Source of the DNA: an uncultured Oscillospiraceae bacterium
Lineage (GTDB): Bacteria; Bacillota; Clostridia; Oscillospirales; Oscillospiraceae
Assembly (NCBI GenBank): GCA_934589705.1
Contig: CAKTOH010000010.1
Location: forward strand, 1 to 59,541
DNA length: 59,541 nucleotides
Direction of reading: 5' to 3'
Part shown: positions 39,934 through 48,716 of the stretch, one piece after another
Position numbering within the stretch: the stretch's first letter is position 1
How the letters are laid out: the number at the start of each line of letters is the position of its first letter
Notes under the pieces: model-generated
The model's input: the letters and a program-made list of their open reading frames with translations, nothing else
What the model was told of the DNA's origin: nothing
The model's database searches: none
Translations under genes and position numbers: made by a program

Positions 39934-39960
39934 TCTGATAAGAACAGGAGATAACAAACT

Positions 39961-40404
39961 ATGGCACTGTACAGTGAAAAGGTAATGGATCACTTCATGC
40001 ACCCCAGAAACGTGGGCACCATCGAAAACGCCGACGGCGTGGGCGAAGTGGGCAACGCCAAGTGCGGCGACATCATGAAGATCTATCTGAAAATTGAAAA
40101 CGACATCATCAAAGACGTGAAGTTCGAGACTTTCGGCTGCGGCTCCGCCATCGCCTCTTCCTCCATGGCCACCGAGATGATCAAGGGCAAGTCCATTCAC
40201 GAGGCTCTGGAGCTGACCAACAAGGCCGTGGCCGAGGCTCTGGACGGTCTGCCCGCCCACAAGATGCACTGCTCCGTGCTGGCGGAGGAGGCCATCAAGA
40301 AGGCGCTCACCGACTACTTCGACAAGAACAACATTCCCTACGACCACAAGAAGTACGAGGAAATGGATCATGAGCAGCTCCATGCCCAGGTTCACGGCGA
40401 GTAA
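39961..40404 (+). CDS. nifU: Fe-S cluster scaffold, NifU/IscU N-terminal type
   Basis: A 147-residue scaffold that receives sulfur from the adjacent desulfurase. The three conserved cysteines are in AKCGD (about residue 35), GCGSA (about 60) and MHCSV (about 103). The C-terminus has an unusual short charged His-containing tail (DHKKYEEMDHEQLHAQVH). It is 27 nt after nifS. Confidence 0.92.
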   Translation: MALYSEKVMDHFMHPRNVGTIENADGVGEVGNAKCGDIMKIYLKIENDIIKDVKFETFGCGSAIASSSMATEMIKGKSIHEALELTNKAVAEALDGLPAHKMHCSVLAEEAIKKALTDYFDKNNIPYDHKKYEEMDHEQLHAQVHGE

Positions 40405-40410
40405 AGGCCT

Positions 40411-40824
40411 ATGATCGTATCCACCAAGGGTCGCTATGCCCTGCGGGTGATGGTACATTTTGCCCAGCGGGGCGGGGAGGAATACATTCCTCTGAAGGAG
40501 ATTGCCGAAGCCGAGGAGATTTCCCAGAAATATCTGGAATCCATCATGGCAACGCTTTCCAAGGCAGGATTTGTGGACGCGGTTCACGGTAAGGGCGGCG
40601 GCTACCGCCTGAACCGGAAGCCGGAGGAATACACCGTCGGCAGCATCCTCAAGCTCACGGAAGGGGGGCTTGCCGCCGTGTCCTGCACCAGTCAGGGCGC
40701 CGCCGCCTGCTCCCGGGAACAGTGCTGCGAGGCAAAGCCTATGTGGGATCGGCTGGATCGGATGATCAACGATTTCTTCGAGGGAATCACCCTGGCAGAC
40801 CTGCTCAAGGACGGAAAAGAATAA
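40411..40824 (+). CDS. Rrf2-family regulator of the nif/isc-type operon
   Basis: A 137-residue winged-helix regulator. STKGRYALRVMVHFAQ and ISQKYLESIMATLSKAGFV form the DNA-binding domain. A cysteine-rich stretch follows (SCTSQGAAACSREQCCE), with more cysteines than E. coli IscR. Those could bind a cluster and sense Fe-S status. It sits 6 nt after nifU; its likely targets are the TACCTA repeats at the operon promoter (autoregulation). IscR-like naming is reasonable but unproven. Confidence 0.88.
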   Translation: MIVSTKGRYALRVMVHFAQRGGEEYIPLKEIAEAEEISQKYLESIMATLSKAGFVDAVHGKGGGYRLNRKPEEYTVGSILKLTEGGLAAVSCTSQGAAACSREQCCEAKPMWDRLDRMINDFFEGITLADLLKDGKE

Positions 40825-40832
40825 AGTATAAA

Positions 40833-40868
40833 AACACGCGGTGCAAGAATTCTCTTGCACCGCGTGTT
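40833..40868 (+). terminator. nifS operon terminator
   Basis: AACACGCGGTGCAAGA / TCTTGCACCGCGTGTT, a 16-bp perfect stem with four-base loop, followed by CCTATTG; no strong T-run, so termination strength is uncertain. Confidence 0.75.
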
Positions 40869-41359
40869 CCTATTGTCGTGTCATTGCGAACCAGTGACCG
40901 ATGTCACTGGTGTGGCAATCCCCCGGTTCTTCCGAATGCTGCCCGAAAGCCATATGTCATTGCGAGGAGGCCAGCAGCCGACGTGGCAATCCGTTCTCCC
41001 AAGCCTTCTCCTGAGAGGGGTGGTGCTCCGCGCAGCGAATTAAAATTCATCAATTGCCAGTGGCAATTGCACAATAATGTGTAGGTGGCACGGCGTAGCC
41101 GTGACGAACAAGGGCCACTTGCCTCTCCCTATGGGAGAGGTGCCCCGCAGGGGCGGAGAGGGCGATTTTTACCCTCTCAGTCGGCTTCGCCGCCAGCTCC
41201 CCCAAAGTGGGAGCCAAGGGGGTACGGATTGCCACACCAGTCTGCGCTACATTAAGGTATGACTGCCACCGGCAGTCATCGAGATTTTAGATTCGCTGCG
41301 CGGAGCACCACTGGTTCGCAATGACATGCGTTTTTCGGTTCTGCTCTGAGTACCGAACC
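40869..41359. repeat. Gene-free repeat block with R1, R3 and R2-like modules
   Basis: R1 (40879-40922), a variant R1 (TGTCATTGCGAGGAGG, 40954-40991), an inverted R3 (40999-41107), R2-like GAGAGG hairpins with GGCTTCGCCGCC (41110-41215) and a final R1/R3 mixture up to 41330. No gene is visible. Confidence 0.75.
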
Positions 41360-42358
41360 TTATTGCTGGAAAATACTCCCCAGCACCGCGCCGCCGGTTT
41401 GGGCTTCCTTCGGCCGGATGGAATCATAGGCAATGGCATAGGCCGTCTCCACCCGGTTGCGCAGGAAATAGTAAATGGCAAACTGCACCGCCAGGTACGC
41501 CGCGAAGAAGCCATAGTAGCTCACTGTGTCGCTCCAGGGAAGGCGCACCCCCAGCATCGCCAGCAGTATATCCCCATAGCAGAGCACTCTGGCGAGCAGG
41601 CTTGCGCCGTAGTACCACCAAAGGCTGATATCCAGCTTCAGGAGCTTACCGGTGTTGCCCTTCATCATGTACCGGCTTTGCCGCAGGGCCATCATGGCGG
41701 GAATGCCCGGCTTGTCGATGATGACGTACTGGGCCATCCGATACCGGAAAGCCAGAGGCACCGTCAGCACCGCCGCCAGAATCAGGCACAGCACGAAGGC
41801 CGGTGCCATGGCGCCCATCAGCTGATCGTAAACTCCGCTGTCCGGTATCACCTGGGGATTCAGAACCGTGGCACTGTCCAGCAGGGGCTGAAGCAGAGCC
41901 ATTGCCCGGTCGGAGAAGGGGGACATCATAAAAATCAGGCTTCCCAGGTAAATGGCTCCCAGGCAGGTGCCGAAGAGTATTGCTGATTCCAGCAGGACGC
42001 ACCGCAGCAGCACCCAGAACCGGTCAAAGCCCAGCCGGAGAGTCTGGGGCGAGACATACTGGCCTCGAGCCGCCCGAAGCATTGCCGCCTGATAGCCCAG
42101 TTCCAGGCACAGGTTCACCGGAATTGCAATCACCGGCAGAATATTTTGCAGGGAAATCAGCACGGTTCTGCGACCCATGCCCCCCAGGCCGCCGGACTGG
42201 TCAATGAGCAGTTCCAGCACCAGGGTCAGGAGCACCACCAGGGCAGACAGTCCCAGGGTCAGCCCGGCGTACACCGCCGCCACCCTTTTCTCCGCCTGGG
42301 CATCCCGCAGACGGCGAAGTGCCGCCTTTTTTACTTCGGAAGGATTGTAAATATCCAT
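41360..42358 (-). CDS. DUF975 family membrane protein
   Basis: 332 residues, about six membrane segments. The RQSRYMMKGNTGKLLKLDIS stretch with a following WWYYGASLL is the DUF975 core. Function unknown; related to other integral membrane proteins of Firmicutes that are often regulated with sensor systems. The upstream region is repeat R5, which forms the 5' context of this gene and of MscS alike. Confidence 0.8.
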   Translation of the reverse strand: MDIYNPSEVKKAALRRLRDAQAEKRVAAVYAGLTLGLSALVVLLTLVLELLIDQSGGLGGMGRRTVLISLQNILPVIAIPVNLCLELGYQAAMLRAARGQYVSPQTLRLGFDRFWVLLRCVLLESAILFGTCLGAIYLGSLIFMMSPFSDRAMALLQPLLDSATVLNPQVIPDSGVYDQLMGAMAPAFVLCLILAAVLTVPLAFRYRMAQYVIIDKPGIPAMMALRQSRYMMKGNTGKLLKLDISLWWYYGASLLARVLCYGDILLAMLGVRLPWSDTVSYYGFFAAYLAVQFAIYYFLRNRVETAYAIAYDSIRPKEAQTGGAVLGSIFQQ

Positions 42359-42396
42359 AAAAATCTCAAATTCCTCTCGTTTCTTACATCGCTATC

Positions 42397-42572
42397 TTAT
42401 ACGAGTTTTTAATAAAACGCTTATAAGCGTTTTATTAGGCCGCAGGATTGCGGCCAGCGGCCACTGCCGCTAAAAAACGAAGTCAATACATTTCTTACCG
42501 CCGCCCAGGCGGTCTGCCGTGAAACGGCAGAATAAAATGATGAAATCATTTTATTAAGAAATAGTATTATAG
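42397..42572. repeat. R5 multi-hairpin element, copy 1
   Basis: 176 bp. Starts TTATACGAGTTTTTAATAAA and ends AAGAAATAGTATTATAG, imperfect inverted ends. Internal hairpins in order: AATAAAACGC/GCGTTTTATT, GGCCGCAGGATTGCGGCC, AGCGGCCACTGCCGCT, CCGCCCAGGCGG, CTGCCGTGAAACGGCAG and AATAAAATGA/TCATTTTATT. A nearly identical copy is at 45011-45189. Confidence 0.85.
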
Positions 42573-42685
42573 TTATAAACCAAACCGACAGAAATAGCAA
42601 ATAAATTTTTTGTAACGGTGGAAAATAACCGACAGCCGTGGTATACTGGGAGGTAATTTACAGTTACGTCGAGGGGGGCGAGCAC

Positions 42686-43489
42686 ATGGACTTGGGTCAG
42701 CGGTTGCGTCAGGCGCGTTTGGAAGCGAATCTGAGCCAGCGGGCACTGTGCGGCGAGGAAATCACCCGAAATATGCTCTCCCGAATTGAAAACGGAGCCG
42801 CCAAGCCCTCCATGAAAACCCTTCAGTATCTGGCAGGCCGGTTAGGCAAGCCCATGAGCTACTTCCTGGAGGAAACGGCGGTGCTTTCTCCCAACGGGGC
42901 AGTTATGGAATCCGCCCGGCGGCTCTATGACGAAGGCAAATACGACCAGGCGGCACTGGCGCTGGAGAGCTACCGCACCCCCGACCCGGTGTATGACCGG
43001 GAAAAGGCGCTTCTGTGGGTGCTCTCCCGGCTGGGTCAGGCGGAGCAGGCTCTTGAGCAGGGAAAGACCTCCTACGCCGGAAGCCTGCTGGAAAGCCTGG
43101 AAATTCCAGACTGCTACTGCGCCCAGGCTCTGGAACGGCGGCGGCTTCTGCTGCTGAGCCGGGTGCCCGGCCGGTCGAAGGCCGCGGCTCAGCTGCCCAG
43201 CCTGGACGAGGAGCTGCTGCTTCGGGCTGAGGCGGCGCTTACCGGCGACGATCCCCGCCGAGCCGCCCGGCTGCTGGATGCCGCCGAGAATCAGGCCACG
43301 CCCCGGTGCCTGCTTCTTCGGGGGAAGGCCTGCATGGCGCTTGGGGAATACGCCGATGCGGTTTCCTGGCTGAAGTCGGCTGAGGGAACCTACCCGGAGC
43401 AGGTCATCCCGAAACTGGAGCTGTGCTACCGGGAGCTGAAGGACTACCAGAACGCCTATCTCTACGCCTGCAAGCAGCGGAAATCCTGA
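42686..43489 (+). CDS. XRE-family regulator with TPR-like C-terminus
   Basis: About 267 residues. The N-terminal helix-turn-helix (MDLGQRLRQARLEANLSQRA ... NMLSRIENGAAKPSM) occupies residues 1-65. The rest is helical, with TPR-like repeats (ALALESY, EQALEQGKTSYAGSLLES, GKACMALGEYADAVSWLKSA). This layout resembles peptide-sensing regulators of the RRNPP type, but no adjacent peptide gene is seen. ATG 42686 follows GAGGGGGG. Confidence 0.82.
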   Translation: MDLGQRLRQARLEANLSQRALCGEEITRNMLSRIENGAAKPSMKTLQYLAGRLGKPMSYFLEETAVLSPNGAVMESARRLYDEGKYDQAALALESYRTPDPVYDREKALLWVLSRLGQAEQALEQGKTSYAGSLLESLEIPDCYCAQALERRRLLLLSRVPGRSKAAAQLPSLDEELLLRAEAALTGDDPRRAARLLDAAENQATPRCLLLRGKACMALGEYADAVSWLKSAEGTYPEQVIPKLELCYRELKDYQNAYLYACKQRKS

Positions 43490-43694
43490 GCTTTTCCGTT
43501 TAATCAGAGGAAATTTCCGCCATAATGTACCGGGAAGACCGTTCCCTGTCTTCCCTTTCTCGCGTCACACCGCTGCGCTTGTCGGCGACACACTTGACAG
43601 ACAATGTAACAGGCGTTTTGTCGTCACAAATGGCTTGTTTCTTGCTGTCCGAGTGTAGTATCCGCAAAAAAACCGCTTTCATACGGAGGTTCCC

Positions 43695-43946
43695 ATGGAA
43701 ACATTTGTCACCTTACTGATTCCCGCCATTTTAGCCATTGTGCTCATCCGGCTGCTGCTGATGCCCCTGAAGCTGGGCTTCAAAATCGCCATTCACTGCG
43801 CCTGCGGCTTTGTGTGCCTGTGGCTTCTGAACAGCGTCTCTGGCTTTACGGGGATTTTCTTCCCCATCAACGCCGTCACCGTGCTGGTGTCCGGCGTGCT
43901 GGGTCTGCCGGGCATTGCGATCTTAGCGGTGCTTGCAGTGCTGTAA
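43695..43946 (+). CDS. bofA: Sigma-K processing inhibitor BofA homologue
   Basis: An 83-residue integral membrane protein with two or three helices. FPINAVTVLVSGVLGLPGIAILAVL is the family hallmark. In Bacillus, BofA holds SpoIVFB inactive until SpoIVB relieves it. ACGGAGG precedes the ATG by 6 nt. Followed by an R6-variant hairpin (GGGCGGTCA/TGACCGCCC, 43961-43979). Confidence 0.88.
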   Translation: METFVTLLIPAILAIVLIRLLLMPLKLGFKIAIHCACGFVCLWLLNSVSGFTGIFFPINAVTVLVSGVLGLPGIAILAVLAVL

Positions 43947-44190
43947 GCGAAAAAATGACGGGCGGTCATTGACCGCCCGCGAGATTGTCAAAGAACCATG
44001 TCATTGCGAGCCAGTGCTCACACTGGCGTGGCAATCCCCCTGATTTTCAAACATCTACATTAGGAAATCTTGGGTTTTACGCCTATCCGGGGGATTGCCA
44101 CACCAGTGACATCGGTCACTGGTTCGCAATGACATTGTATATTTTGGCTATTTTGACCCATAGGGGCACTTAACGAGACAACCCCATTTT
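43947..44190. repeat. R6 variant and inverted R1 composite after bofA
   Basis: An R6-type hairpin CGGGCGGTCAT/TGACCGCCCG at 43961, an inverted R1 composite (43998-44134) and then TGTATATTTTGGCTATTTTG...GAGACAAC (44136-44182). The segment 44106-44182 is repeated exactly, inverted, at 59465-59541. No gene is seen. Confidence 0.8.
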
Positions 44191-44988
44191 TCATTTATCC
44201 AGATGGACATTCAGGTGGGGATAGGTCATCTCAATGCCCTGCTGGTCGAAGACATCCTTGATCCGCTGGTTCACCTGGAAATACACGTCCCAGTAGTCCC
44301 CGGGCTTCACCCAGATCCGCAGGCTGTAGCGGATGGCACTGTCGTCATAGCTGACGATCACCGCGGAAGGCGCCGGATTCAGCAGGGCGTTGTCCACGGT
44401 GCCCGCCAGCACCAGAGCGTCCAGCACCTTCTGGGTAGGCGCGTCGTAGGAGGCCGTCACCGTCAGCTCCACCCGGCGGCTGTCCGCGCTGGAATAGTTC
44501 ACGACCTGGGCGGCGGCTACCGCGCTGTTGGGAATGGAAATGATTCGGTTGTCCGGGGTTGCCAGCACGGTGTAAGTCATGCTGATTTCCTTCACCGTGC
44601 CTCCCTGACCGGCGATCTCCACATAGTCGCCGCTGTGGAAGGGGTGGGTGTACAGAATCACAAAGCCGCCGATGAGGTTGGACACCATGTTCTGAAGAGC
44701 CAGCGAAAGTGCCAAAGTCAGGACGCTGGCCAGCGCCACAATGCTGGACACATCGATGCCCATCTGGGATGCGGCAATGAGGAACAGCAGGATATACATG
44801 GCGGCTCTCGCCAGAGAGAAAATCAGACTGTGGGCCGCCTTTTCCAGGTGGGACTTTTCCAGAGCCGCGGTAATGAGCCGCATGATGACCCGGATGACCA
44901 GCACCCCGATGACGAGAATCAGCACCGTGCCCATAAGCTTTTTGAAAAACAGGCTTCCGGACAGGGAAGCAAGCAGCGTATCCAACAT
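44191..44988 (-). CDS. mscS: Small-conductance mechanosensitive channel, MscS type
   Basis: A 265-residue MscS channel protein. Three membrane segments (about 15-110) end in the pore helix region SSIVALASVLTLALSLALQN followed by NLIGGFVIL. The beta domain has HPFHSGDYVEI, TPDNRIISIPNSAV and VNYSSADSRRVE, and the C-terminal cytoplasmic domain ends PHLNVHLDK. It releases solutes on osmotic downshock. Preceded by repeat R5 in the same orientation as for DUF975. Confidence 0.93.
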   Translation of the reverse strand: MLDTLLASLSGSLFFKKLMGTVLILVIGVLVIRVIMRLITAALEKSHLEKAAHSLIFSLARAAMYILLFLIAASQMGIDVSSIVALASVLTLALSLALQNMVSNLIGGFVILYTHPFHSGDYVEIAGQGGTVKEISMTYTVLATPDNRIISIPNSAVAAAQVVNYSSADSRRVELTVTASYDAPTQKVLDALVLAGTVDNALLNPAPSAVIVSYDDSAIRYSLRIWVKPGDYWDVYFQVNQRIKDVFDQQGIEMTYPHLNVHLDK

Positions 44989-45010
44989 AGAATTCCTCCT
45001 TTTGGGTTTA

Positions 45011-45189
45011 TTATACGAGTTTTTAATAAAATGCTTTTAAGCGTTTTATGAGGCCGCAGGATTGCGGCCAGCGGCCACTGCCGCTAAAAAAAAACGAAGT
45101 CAATACATTTCTTACCGCCGCCCAGGCGGTCTGCCGTGAAACGGCAGAATAAAATGATTTCATCATTTTATTAAGAAATAGTATTATAG
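45011..45189. repeat. R5 multi-hairpin element, copy 2
   Basis: 179 bp, nearly identical to 42397-42572, with small indels in A-runs and base changes in the terminal hairpin loop. It lies 22 bp upstream of the mscS start, so its TTATACGAG end supplies a minus-strand TATAAT-like box (near 45010). Confidence 0.85.
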
Positions 45190-45226
45190 CGTCCTCTTTG
45201 AGAAAAAGCAATATTGGTAAAAAAGC

Positions 45227-45266
45227 TCATTGCGAACCAGTGACCGACGTCACTGGTTCGCAATGA
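45227..45266. repeat. Minimal R1: 40-bp near-perfect palindrome
   Basis: TCATTGCGAACCAGTGAC, four bases, then the exact reverse complement. It lies 13 nt past the sensor-kinase stop. It represents the two R1 ends fused without a core. Confidence 0.8.
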
Positions 45267-45279
45267 CATGCGTTATATG

Positions 45280-48021
45280 TTAGATACCCGGGAAAATCAG
45301 CGTGACCTTGAACAGGTCTCCGTCCACCAGCAGTTGAAGCTCGCCCTTTTGCAGCTCCATCAGGCTCTTGGCAATGTTCAGCCCCAGGCCGCTGCCCTCG
45401 GTGTTCCGGGAGTCGTCCCCCTGGACGAACCGCTCCATCAGTTCCTCGGAGTCGATGTTCAGCTCCTCCCGGGAAATGTTTTTCACGGACAGAACCACCT
45501 TGCCCTCCAGACGGCTCAGGTCGATATACAGCCGGGTTCCGGGCAGGGCATACTTCACCGCGTTGCCCAGAAGGTTACTCAGCACCCGCCAGACCAGCTT
45601 GCCGTCTGCCATCATGGGCACGAAGGGCTCCTCATGGCGGAACACGGGAATCAGGTTCGCTCTGTCCAGCTTGTCGGCAAACTCGCCCAACGCCTGGTTC
45701 ACGGACTCCACCGCGTCCACCTGGGTGATAAATACGCTCATGTTGCCGGTGCTGGCCTTGCTCATGTCCATCAGATCGTCAATGAGCTTCTTCAGCCGGT
45801 GGGACTGGCGATCCAGCACCTCCAGATATTCCTTCCGCTCTTCCTCGGTCTGGGCCTTTTCCAGCAGATCCACATAGTTGATGATGGAGGTCAGCGGGGT
45901 CTTGATGTCGTGGGAAACGTTGGTAATCAGCTCGGTCTTCATCCGCTCGGACTTGAACTGCCGCTGAGCCGCCGTCACCGTGGCGTCCGCCAGACTGTTC
46001 AGGCTCTGGGCAAACTGGCAGAACACGCCCACCATATGCTTCTCGTCCACCTTGATATTCAGGTCGCCCTTGCTCATCCGGGCTGCGCTGTCCATAAGCT
46101 TTCCGAAGCAGTAGGCGCCGTAGCAGATCACCGCCGCCCACAGAGCCAGGCTCCAGACAGAGCCCCGGCTTACCACGAAGAGAACCACGCAGACACCTCC
46201 TGCCAGCAGCCACTGCCAGGCCAGAGGCAGATAAGAAATCATCCGGTTCACCCGCTTTTCCAGCCAGACGCCCCCTCTGCCCAGACTGCCCCAGAGCTTT
46301 TTACCAAGGCGCACCAGCCAGGGCCAGGTGCGGGTGCTGAGGATATTTTCCAGCCATTTTGCCAGCCGGACGCACAGATTCAGGCACCGACCGCAGAGGC
46401 TGTTGCGCCAGAGAAAGCCATCCGGGGTCTTCAGCTGAGCCGCCGCCGCGTAGCAGAAGCCTACAAAGGCCACACTGCCCAGGTACATCAGCAACACCCC
46501 CAGGCCAATGCCGGTGGTCAGGTCGCTTCGTATCAGATACATGCTGACCGCCGCGCCGCCGGCGATACAGACGGCGGTCAGGCCTCCCGCAATCACCAGA
46601 TACAGATCCAGGGGCAGTCGGTTCAGCCCTCCGGCCCGAACCTCAGGGATACCGGGCTTCCGTCCGGCCACGCTGCAAAGATACGCCGCCGTGGCCGCGA
46701 ACAGGAGCAGGCTCACGCAGACGATGGGCAGCAGCATTCCCCGGATGCTCCGCAGAATCCGCAGGGCATTCCAGACCGCGCCGCTTCCGTTGCCGGCGGG
46801 ATCCACATACAGCCGCACGGTCAGCTCAGGCATGGTAACGTAGACATACTTTGCCGTCACTTCCTCCCCGGTGGTGCTGTCGTAGTAGGAAATCCGGTTG
46901 ATCTGATAGCTGCTCAGGGGCTTATCGTCGATCATCACCGGCTCGGTCACTTCGGTATCCGGCAAAGTCTCTGCCTGAGCCGCCACGGCGGGGGCAGTGG
47001 TGGTCGGAACAGTCGCTTCCGTTGCCCCGGGCACGGTGGTTTCCTCCGCCGTGGTCTGGGGCACGGTGGTTTCGGCAGGTGTCTCGGAGGCACTGGAGGC
47101 GGTGGTTTCCGCCACGGTTTCGGTGGTAGTCTCGCCGGTTGCCTCCGTAGCCGCCGTAGTCTCGGCCGCAGTAGTCTCAGGGACGGTTTCGGCTACGGTG
47201 GTTTCCACCACCACCTCCGGCTCCGGATCGTTGCTCCGGAACACCAGGTAACCGCTTTCGTCGTAGGTCAGGGTACCCACCGCATCCACATCGGCGCAGG
47301 AAGCCTCGTAAACCATTTCCCCGTCCGCACCCAGGCACTGAATGTAATTGGGGCGGTTGTCGAGAATCTCCCCCTCCTGCTCAAGGCCCCGGAAAAGGAC
47401 ACGACCCATTTCATCGTGAATCATCAGGCCGATTTTATCCTCCGCGCCGCCGTAGGTAATCTCGGAGCCGTCCGGATAGCCCACGGTCATCCGGGTCACA
47501 TAGCTGCCCATGGGCTGGACGGCATCATAGAGGTATTCCTCCCCTTCTTCCACCGTCCGGGGCAGACTCTCCTCCTCCAGCTCCGTCTGTCCCACAAGGC
47601 CTACGAAGTGCATATACTTGCCCGTCTCCGGGTAGCTATAGCAAACGCTGCCGGGGTTTGCCTTGGCATTTTCCAGGTTGTAGCTGCTGACCACCCGACC
47701 CTCGGCGTCCTGAATCTCATAGCCGTAATCCGGATAGAGCCGGTAGAACCAGTCCGGGGAGCCATACATTTCGTCGGCCTGCGCCCGGAGCATCTCGGAA
47801 GGGCAGCCGCCCAGAATCTTCCCGGCATATTCCAGAGCCACCTGGTTGGCGTAACCTGCCGCATAGTCATTCGTCCTCTGCGCCAGACATTCGTCCACGG
47901 TTTTGTTGTAGAGATCCCCTTCGGACAGGCAGATAATTCCCGCCAGTCCGCCGCAGGCACTCAGCAGGCACAGGGCGCACAGCCCGATGGCAATAAACTT
48001 GAACACTCCATGACTTTTCAT
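45280..48021 (-). CDS. Large multi-pass sensor histidine kinase
   Basis: 913 residues. A first helix (about 8-30) leads into an extracytoplasmic domain of about 370 residues. This ends in a stretch of about 90 residues rich in Thr, Glu, Val and Ala (many TTA/ETT repeats, about 255-335). Five or so membrane helices follow (about 405-620), then a HAMP-like linker, HisKA (NVSHDIKTPLTSI, phospho-His near residue 695) and HATPase (N-box NLLGNAVKYA, G-box GSGLGLNIAKSL). Size and mucin-like linker are unusual. The start overlaps the response-regulator stop by 4 nt. Signal unknown. Confidence 0.93.
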   Translation of the reverse strand: MKSHGVFKFIAIGLCALCLLSACGGLAGIICLSEGDLYNKTVDECLAQRTNDYAAGYANQVALEYAGKILGGCPSEMLRAQADEMYGSPDWFYRLYPDYGYEIQDAEGRVVSSYNLENAKANPGSVCYSYPETGKYMHFVGLVGQTELEEESLPRTVEEGEEYLYDAVQPMGSYVTRMTVGYPDGSEITYGGAEDKIGLMIHDEMGRVLFRGLEQEGEILDNRPNYIQCLGADGEMVYEASCADVDAVGTLTYDESGYLVFRSNDPEPEVVVETTVAETVPETTAAETTAATEATGETTTETVAETTASSASETPAETTVPQTTAEETTVPGATEATVPTTTAPAVAAQAETLPDTEVTEPVMIDDKPLSSYQINRISYYDSTTGEEVTAKYVYVTMPELTVRLYVDPAGNGSGAVWNALRILRSIRGMLLPIVCVSLLLFAATAAYLCSVAGRKPGIPEVRAGGLNRLPLDLYLVIAGGLTAVCIAGGAAVSMYLIRSDLTTGIGLGVLLMYLGSVAFVGFCYAAAAQLKTPDGFLWRNSLCGRCLNLCVRLAKWLENILSTRTWPWLVRLGKKLWGSLGRGGVWLEKRVNRMISYLPLAWQWLLAGGVCVVLFVVSRGSVWSLALWAAVICYGAYCFGKLMDSAARMSKGDLNIKVDEKHMVGVFCQFAQSLNSLADATVTAAQRQFKSERMKTELITNVSHDIKTPLTSIINYVDLLEKAQTEEERKEYLEVLDRQSHRLKKLIDDLMDMSKASTGNMSVFITQVDAVESVNQALGEFADKLDRANLIPVFRHEEPFVPMMADGKLVWRVLSNLLGNAVKYALPGTRLYIDLSRLEGKVVLSVKNISREELNIDSEELMERFVQGDDSRNTEGSGLGLNIAKSLMELQKGELQLLVDGDLFKVTLIFPGI

Positions 48022-48716
48022 CGGACCGTTGCCTCCATTTTATAACCCTGACCCCATACCACCTTCAGGTATCGGGGCTCGGAAGGGTTGATTTCGATTT
48101 TTTCCCGCAGGTGCCGGATGTGCACCGCCACCGCGCCCTCGCTGCCCAGAGCCGTCTCCTGCCAGACGGACTCATAGAGCACCTTGGTGGAAAAGACCTT
48201 TCCGGGATTTGCCATCAGAAGATGCAAAATGGCATATTCCGTAGGGGTCAGCGCCACCTCTTCCCCGTCCACGCTGACGGTTTTCGTCCGGTCGTCCAGG
48301 GTCACCCCGCCTACGGTCAGGTTGCCCTCCACCGTATCCGGCTTGCTGCCCAGCCGGTCATACCGGCGCAGCTGGGAGCGCACCCGAGCCAGCACCTCCA
48401 CCGGCACGAAGGGCTTGGTGATATAGTCGTCCGCTCCCACGTTCAGACCCAGCACCTTGTCCTCGGTTTCGGACTTGGCGGTGAGCAGAATGATGGGCGC
48501 GTTGGAAAACTCCCGGATTTTGGAGGTGGCCGTAATGCCGTCCATGACCGGCATCATCACATCCAGCAGAATCAGGTGAATGTCGTGCCGTTTCACCACT
48601 TCCAGCGCTTCCTTGCCGGTGTAGGCCTCGTAGAGATGGTAGCCCTCCGGCGCAAGATAAATTTTCAGCGCGTTTACAATATCCGGCTGATCGTCACAAA
48701 TCAGGACGTTGTACAT
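48018..48716 (-). CDS. OmpR-family response regulator
   Basis: A 232-residue transcription regulator. The receiver domain has ICDDQPDIV (acidic pair), ILLDVMMPVMDG (phospho-Asp near 52), LLTAKS (Thr) and DDYITKPF (Lys). The winged-helix domain (about 132-230) has LTPTEYAILHLLM and GSEGAVAVHIRHLREKIE, ending VWGQGYK. It is first in a two-gene operon with the sensor kinase. SD GGGGCG is weak; a TATAAT lies about 35 nt upstream. Confidence 0.95.
   Translation of the reverse strand: MYNVLICDDQPDIVNALKIYLAPEGYHLYEAYTGKEALEVVKRHDIHLILLDVMMPVMDGITATSKIREFSNAPIILLTAKSETEDKVLGLNVGADDYITKPFVPVEVLARVRSQLRRYDRLGSKPDTVEGNLTVGGVTLDDRTKTVSVDGEEVALTPTEYAILHLLMANPGKVFSTKVLYESVWQETALGSEGAVAVHIRHLREKIEINPSEPRYLKVVWGQGYKMEATVR

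Noticed and set aside
43590..43625. TTGACA promoter for bofA
   Set aside because: TTGACA is present but nothing like a -10 lies 16-18 bp downstream.
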